Source: an uncultured Sinobacteraceae bacterium (GTDB lineage: Bacteria; Pseudomonadota; Gammaproteobacteria; Steroidobacterales; Steroidobacteraceae). Taken from it: a stretch of 64,000 bases of DNA. Location of the stretch: NCBI GenBank assembly GCA_937902995.1, contig CALEKY010000093.1, positions 62,001-126,000 of the forward strand, in the 5' to 3' direction. The notes beneath the pieces are model-generated. The model saw only the letters and a program-made list of their open reading frames with translations. It was not told the DNA's origin and made no database searches. Positions 60,677-64,000 of this stretch are shown here, piece by piece. Each line of letters starts with the position of its first letter. The first letter of the stretch is position 1. Position numbers and translations under genes: made by a program.

Positions 60677-61438
60677 ATGAATACGAACGTACTACCCCCG
60701 CTCGCATCGGCGCCGTCCCGAGCGGATCGAACGACCCCGCGCCTGTTCTACATCGGCATTGCGGCGCTGCTGGCGATCATCATTTTTCTTGCGTTCGCCA
60801 GAACGTACTGGATTCCCTTGGCCGACGGATCCTCGAGCGTACACAGCGCGATTCATGTGCACGCGGTGCTCTATTTCGCCTGGACCGCCTTGTTCTTCAC
60901 CCAAGCGGTGCTCGCCGCGCGCGGACACATTGCGCTGCATCAACGGCTCGGTCTGTTCGGCATCGCATTGGCAGGCGCGATGGTGCTATCGGGATTGTTG
61001 GCAGCCGTGGTCACCATGAACGGCGCCCTCGGCACGCCGCGCGAGCCGATCGTCCGCGCGAACACCGCACTCAGCCTCGGCGCGATGCTCATGTTCAGCA
61101 CGTTCATCGGCCTGGCCGTTGCCAACCTCGCCAGACCGGAACGCCACAAGCGTTACATCGTGCTCGCGATGTTTTCGATTCTGCAGGCGGCGATCGCTCG
61201 CATCATCATGCTCGTGCCGTCGATCGGCCATCCGCTGCGCACGCTCTTGGGCGCAATCTTTGTGGATGTCCTGCTGCTGATCGTCATCGCGCTCGATGCC
61301 CGAAAACACGGACGCATTCATCCGGTCTACGTGGGCGGCCTCGTGTTTCTATTGATCGTGCAGATCGTGCGTCGCGCGGTGCTGAACACTCCGCAATGGA
61401 TTGAATTCACGAATTGGATGGCGGGGTTGGCGGGGTGA
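60677..61438 (+). CDS. Multi-pass membrane protein
   Basis: 253 residues with about seven membrane segments (LFYIGIAALLAIIIFLAF, VLYFAWTALFFTQAVL, LGLFGIALAGAMVLSGLLAAVV, ALSLGAMLMFSTFIGLAVA, VDVLLLIVIAL and VYVGGLVFLLIVQIV). A conserved-looking HVHAVLYFAW and HQRLG occur near His residues. No family named with confidence. It lies 144 bases from the divergent CadC-like regulator gene and is a candidate target. Confidence 0.8.
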   Translation: MNTNVLPPLASAPSRADRTTPRLFYIGIAALLAIIIFLAFARTYWIPLADGSSSVHSAIHVHAVLYFAWTALFFTQAVLAARGHIALHQRLGLFGIALAGAMVLSGLLAAVVTMNGALGTPREPIVRANTALSLGAMLMFSTFIGLAVANLARPERHKRYIVLAMFSILQAAIARIIMLVPSIGHPLRTLLGAIFVDVLLLIVIALDARKHGRIHPVYVGGLVFLLIVQIVRRAVLNTPQWIEFTNWMAGLAG

Positions 61439-61880
61439 GAGCCGGGCACCGCATGCACTCGTCGTTGCTGATGTGATATCAAACCGGCGGGGCACAAACC
61501 GACCGGACCCTCCAGTTATGCATGAAATCTGTGAGGCGATCACCGCTTCAGCGCTGCCGTACTCGGCGACATTATTTATGAAGGAGTGGAGACTTGAGTA
61601 CCTGAGTCGAAGAGCCGACGCTAAGGCGGAAGATCGTTCGTCGGCTTGAGGTCCGTAACCGGGTCAGTCTTTCCGATTCGATCAGCGCGCTCGCACAGGT
61701 CTGCTTGGGCGTTTGTCTGCAGGTGCTTTCTGATATGCGCAGCCTCGACGATCCTCAACAGTGGATGTAACACCGCCTGCAAATGATGCGTTCTTCTGCG
61801 CGAGAGGTGGCAATCCTGTCGGTTTGTGGGGCTCCCCCCATGCTCGTGACGAATCGAGTTCTTCAAGGCGACAGGATGGC
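61439..61880. other. Intergenic region
   Basis: 442 bases between two convergent genes. Candidate frames on both strands are short and have no recognisable domain. No repeat array was found. Confidence 0.5.
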
Positions 61881-62360
61881 CTACCGTCGCCTCTCTTGAA
61901 TCTCTTGAAGGATGCGATCTGCTTCCGCCTGTGCCGCCCTCCATTCCGCATCGGCTGCCTCAAGTTCGTCCAAAGCCTCCATCGTCGGCTGCCCGTTGCC
62001 ATGCGGCAGAAATTGCGAATGCACAGCCAATAACGCCTTCTGTCGACGTTCCCAAGTTTCGTCCTGCCGAACTAATGACCTCAACTCTTCGTTGGTACGT
62101 CGCAAGCGTAGCGCTTCTTGCATTGCTGCACTCGTCTTTAGGGACTCTAGCTTTGCTATCCGCCTCTCGTTGGCGAGAATCTGCTCTTTGTTCAGCTCGC
62201 GCATGATGTTATGCGTCCAACGGATACCTGCCGAAATCGATCCCTTTCCATGCTTTTTCAGGATCTTTGCCACCCGCGGTGGAAGATGAACCTGAAATCG
62301 TCGTCCTGGCTCATCCGAGATAGGAGGACGACCTCTACCGCGTTTCTTTCGAGCTTTCAT
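61881..62360 (-). CDS. Ribbon-helix-helix-like DNA-binding protein with AT-hook-like N-terminus
   Basis: 159 residues. The start MKARKKRGRGRPPISDEPGRRF contains GRGRPP, an AT-hook-like core. RFQVHLPPRVAKILKKHGKGSISAGIRW looks like a ribbon-helix-helix strand and first helix. The C-terminal ~110 residues are predicted coiled coil, rich in Glu, Arg and Ala. It could be a nucleoid or plasmid-maintenance-type protein. Upstream (62396-62416) are two TAATAT hexamers 15 bases apart, a possible autoregulatory site. No partner gene is adjacent. Confidence 0.6.
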   Translation of the reverse strand: MKARKKRGRGRPPISDEPGRRFQVHLPPRVAKILKKHGKGSISAGIRWTHNIMRELNKEQILANERRIAKLESLKTSAAMQEALRLRRTNEELRSLVRQDETWERRQKALLAVHSQFLPHGNGQPTMEALDELEAADAEWRAAQAEADRILQEIQERRR

Positions 62361-62635
62361 TGAATCCCCCTGATATAGAAGGCGAGCGTTTTAGCTAATA
62401 TTGTACACCGTAATATACTACGAAGTAACTTCGGGTATGAATGCGCGCTTCACAAGTGCTTGTGCTCACGGTGAATCGGGTGTGGTTCGGGATTGCGCCT
62501 GGTCCATCCGTGGACCGGCGCGCGTTCGCGCCAGCTATCGCTGTCCAAAAATCACATCCATGTGATTTTTGTCGAACCCCCGACCACTCCGTTCGCCGGT
62601 GGGTTGTGACCCCCAGGCCGAGAGCGAGTGAAACG
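62361..62635. other. Intergenic region with tRNA 3'-end-like fragment
   Basis: Contains the candidate promoter/operator of the RHH-like gene and, at ~62572-62590, a minus-strand GTGGTCGGGGGTTCGA, the same as the variable/T-arm region of the neighbouring tRNA-Arg. It is followed by an AAATCACA/TGTGATTTTT-type hairpin (~62550-62570). No protein gene is accepted here. Confidence 0.5.
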
Positions 62636-62661
62636 AAAAAGGCTCCAACGTGTGGAGCCTT
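62636..62661 (-). terminator. Terminator downstream of tRNA-Arg
   Basis: Stem AAGGCTCCA/TGGAGCCTT (62639-62647 with 62653-62661) with a 5-base loop, followed on the minus strand by TTTTTCGTTT. It lies 14 bases past the tRNA 3' end. Confidence 0.85.
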
Positions 62662-62674
62662 TTCCGTTATTCAC

Positions 62675-62751
62675 TGGCGCGGCCGGAGGGATTCGAACCC
62701 CCGACCACCTGGTTCGAAGCCAGGTACTCTATCCAACTGAGCTACGGCCGC
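62675..62751 (-). tRNA. tRNA-Arg (anticodon TCG)
   Basis: Complete cloverleaf: acceptor GCGGCCG/CGGCCGC, TA at 8-9, D arm GCTC-AGTTGGATA-GAGT, anticodon arm CCTGG-CTTCGAA-CCAGG (anticodon TCG), T arm GGGGG-TTCGAAT-CCCTC, discriminator G and encoded CCA. Spurious protein frames over it (for example a GFEPPTTWFEARYSIQLSYGRA-type string, only partly quoted) should be ignored. Confidence 0.97.
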
Positions 62752-62837
62752 GCGGGGGCGTGCAGTTTACTCCTTGATTGCAAACTCCGCGAGTTTCATC
62801 CGAGATACAGAAGTTCGTGGCTGCCGCCAAAGCAAAC

Positions 62838-62883
62838 GCGGCCGGAGAAAATTCGAACCCCTGACCACCGGGTTCGAAGGGGA
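62838..62883 (-). pseudogene. Partial tRNA-Arg duplicate
   Basis: Minus strand repeats the 3' half of the tRNA-Arg from the anticodon loop (CTTCGAACC) through the T arm (GGGGTTCGAAT) to CTCCGGCCGC, with several changes. It lacks a 5' half. It lies ~85 bases upstream of the intact tRNA and could be an old integration scar or a decayed copy. Confidence 0.65.
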
Positions 62884-62948
62884 GTCTGACCGCGCGATGA
62901 ACGTCGTCGCGACGGTGTATCTGCAACGACGGCCGCGAACTGTCTCTG

Positions 62949-62972
62949 GACCCCCGCCTTCGCTGGGGTGAC
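62949..62972. repeat. REP-type hairpin ahead of the SDR gene
   Basis: CCCCCGCCTTCGCTGGGG-type stem-loop, the widely distributed proteobacterial REP core, ten bases before the SDR start. It leaves no room for a strong ribosome site, so expression may be low or rely on the upstream transcript. Confidence 0.55.
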
Positions 62973-62981
62973 GATTCGTCT

Positions 62982-63728
62982 ATGTCCAAGGCAGTCCTCA
63001 TTACCGGTGCCAGCCGTGGGATCGGCGCCGCGACGGCCCGCATTGCCGCAGCTCGCGGCTATCACGTCTGCGTGAACTACCGTTCCGACGCGCGTGCCGC
63101 AAACGAAGTCGTCGCGCAGATCAAGGCCAACGGGGGAAGCGCGTTCGCCACTCAGGCCGACGTCTCCCTCGAATCCGACGTCCTCCGTCTCTTCGAAACG
63201 CTCGACCGCAAAATCGGCCCGCTGAGCGCCCTCGTCAACAACGCCGGAATTCTCGAACGCCAGATGCGCGTCGAAGAGATGAGCGCGGAGCGAATACAGC
63301 GCGTGTTTGCGACGAACGTTATCGGCGCAATGCTTTGCGCGCGCGAAGCCGTCAAGCGCATGTCGACGAAGCACGGCGGAAGCGGCGGGGCGATCGTGAA
63401 TGTTTCCTCGATGGCCGCGCGGCTCGGTTCGCCGAACGAATATGTCGACTACGCCGCTTCGAAAGGCGCTATTGACACCTTTACCGTCGGGCTCGCGAAG
63501 GAGGTCGCCGCCGAAGGCATCCGCGTCAACGCCGTTCGTCCGGGTCTCATCTACACCGACATGCACGCAAGCGGCGGCGAGCCAGGTCGCGTTGATCGGC
63601 TGAAAGCATCGCTGCCTATGCAGCGCGGTGGTGAACCCGAAGAAGTTGCGCGAGCCATCCTTTGGCTGCTATCGGACGAGGCCTCATTCGTCACCGGAAC
63701 GTTCATCGACGTGTCCGGCGGTCGCTAG
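62982..63728 (+). CDS. Short-chain dehydrogenase/reductase (SDR)
   Basis: 248 residues. TGASRGIG (9-16) binds the dinucleotide, NNAG is at 86-89, and the catalytic set is Ser142/Ser143, Tyr157 and Lys161 (YAASK). Residues 1-248 cover a full classical SDR. The Asn-Tyr-Arg-Ser after beta-2 (NYRSD) suggests NADP preference. Substrate unknown. It converges with a GNAT gene. Confidence 0.95.
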   Translation: MSKAVLITGASRGIGAATARIAAARGYHVCVNYRSDARAANEVVAQIKANGGSAFATQADVSLESDVLRLFETLDRKIGPLSALVNNAGILERQMRVEEMSAERIQRVFATNVIGAMLCAREAVKRMSTKHGGSGGAIVNVSSMAARLGSPNEYVDYAASKGAIDTFTVGLAKEVAAEGIRVNAVRPGLIYTDMHASGGEPGRVDRLKASLPMQRGGEPEEVARAILWLLSDEASFVTGTFIDVSGGR

Positions 63729-63740
63729 CCGCGATCCGCG

Positions 63741-64000
63741 TTACAACTCCCGCTCCCAAATCTGCCCCACGAGATCCTTTCCGAAGCTCTGATGGCGGTT
63801 CTCGCTGACGAGTCGGAAGCCTTCGGCTTCGTAGATCTTGCGGGCGCTGACCAGGATGTCGTTCGTCCAGAGCACCATTTTCTTGTAGCCGGCGGCTTTG
63901 GCGAACGAGATGCACTCTTGCACGAGGCGGCGGCCGACGCCTTTGCCGCGGGCCTTCGGGTCGACGAGCAGGCAGCGCAGTTGCGCGGCGGTCGGATCCT
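63741..64000 (-). CDS. GNAT-family acetyltransferase (C-terminal part)
   Basis: 86 visible residues; the start lies beyond the right edge. LLVDPKARGKGVGRRLVQECISFA (shown: DPKARGKGVGRRLV) is the acetyl-CoA-binding R/Q-x-x-G-x-G/A block. KMVLWTNDILVSARKIYEAEGFRLV is the C-terminal beta-hairpin region typical of GNATs. It may be the tail of a MarR-GNAT fusion, which cannot be decided here. It converges with the SDR gene. Confidence 0.9.
   Translation of the reverse strand, partial: DPTAAQLRCLLVDPKARGKGVGRRLVQECISFAKAAGYKKMVLWTNDILVSARKIYEAEGFRLVSENRHQSFGKDLVGQIWEREL

Noticed and set aside
61621..61944. Minus-strand frame of 107 codons upstream of the RHH-like gene end
   Set aside because: It overlaps the end of a better-supported gene and has no recognisable domain.
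62650..62889. Plus-strand protein frame containing GFEPPTTWFEAR
   Set aside because: It is the well-known spurious translation of a tRNA gene on the opposite strand.

Overview
The window is GC-rich, gene-dense DNA from a free-living Gram-negative bacterium. Signal peptides, lipoboxes, a TonB-dependent receptor, a LigAB-type protocatechuate pathway and the gene repertoire suggest a gammaproteobacterium, perhaps near Steroidobacteraceae. That assignment is an inference from gene content and was not tested. No prophage, integrase or CRISPR array was seen.

Layout. 1-4090 is a leftward molybdenum-cofactor operon (moeA, moaA, moaC, a mobA-moaD fusion gene, moaE). 4173-5708 holds three tandem paralogues of a small secreted two-cysteine protein. 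5865-7651 is modBC without an adjacent modA. 7579-9731 has a broken membrane-protein gene, a DUF1697 gene and two LysE-type exporters. 9794-11521 is an Lrp-type regulator divergent from alanine dehydrogenase. 11773-18257 carries a rhomboid protease, a SNF2 ATPase with its SWIM partner, and an MFS-acyltransferase fusion. 18516-28447 is a run of single housekeeping or secreted-enzyme genes (DUF1579, DUF6351, DUF885, diguanylate cyclase, lipoprotein, MBL hydrolase, DMT transporter, DUF2007). 28455-30986 is a repeat-bounded segment with a REP-associated tyrosine transposase (RAYT) and a lipoprotein gene. 31000-38330 has a degenerate receiver-domain protein, RtcB, a TonB receptor and secreted or small proteins.

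38587-42807 is a one-carbon/O-demethylation module: a LysR regulator divergent from purU, a LigM/DesA-type tetrahydrofolate O-demethylase, and metF. It connects to the leftward pobA-ligA-ligB operon at 56221-58663. Together they would convert vanillate-type compounds and 4-hydroxybenzoate to protocatechuate, open its ring by 4,5-cleavage, and recycle the methyl group through tetrahydrofolate. 45336-50872 contains an ArsR/SRPBCC pair, then a cupin-GST-dehydrogenase operon, a MocR regulator and an alpha/beta hydrolase that appear to share operator sequences. The right end has a stomatin-like protein, an odd tRNA-like element, an FAD oxidase pair, a CadC-like TPR regulator, a ribbon-helix-helix-like protein, tRNA-Arg(TCG), an SDR and the end of a GNAT acetyltransferase.

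The most unusual feature of the window is a scattered family of intergenic tandem repeats with a 7-base period (GGGAAAA, GGCTGAA, GGGCTCT, GGCTGTA, GGCGACA and similar units). Several occur as a G-rich array followed by an inverted C-rich array, mostly at gene ends. Unit sequence differs between loci while period and arrangement stay constant. Second in interest are the RAYT composite element, the predicted MocR regulon, and the tRNA-like element at 52587-52656.
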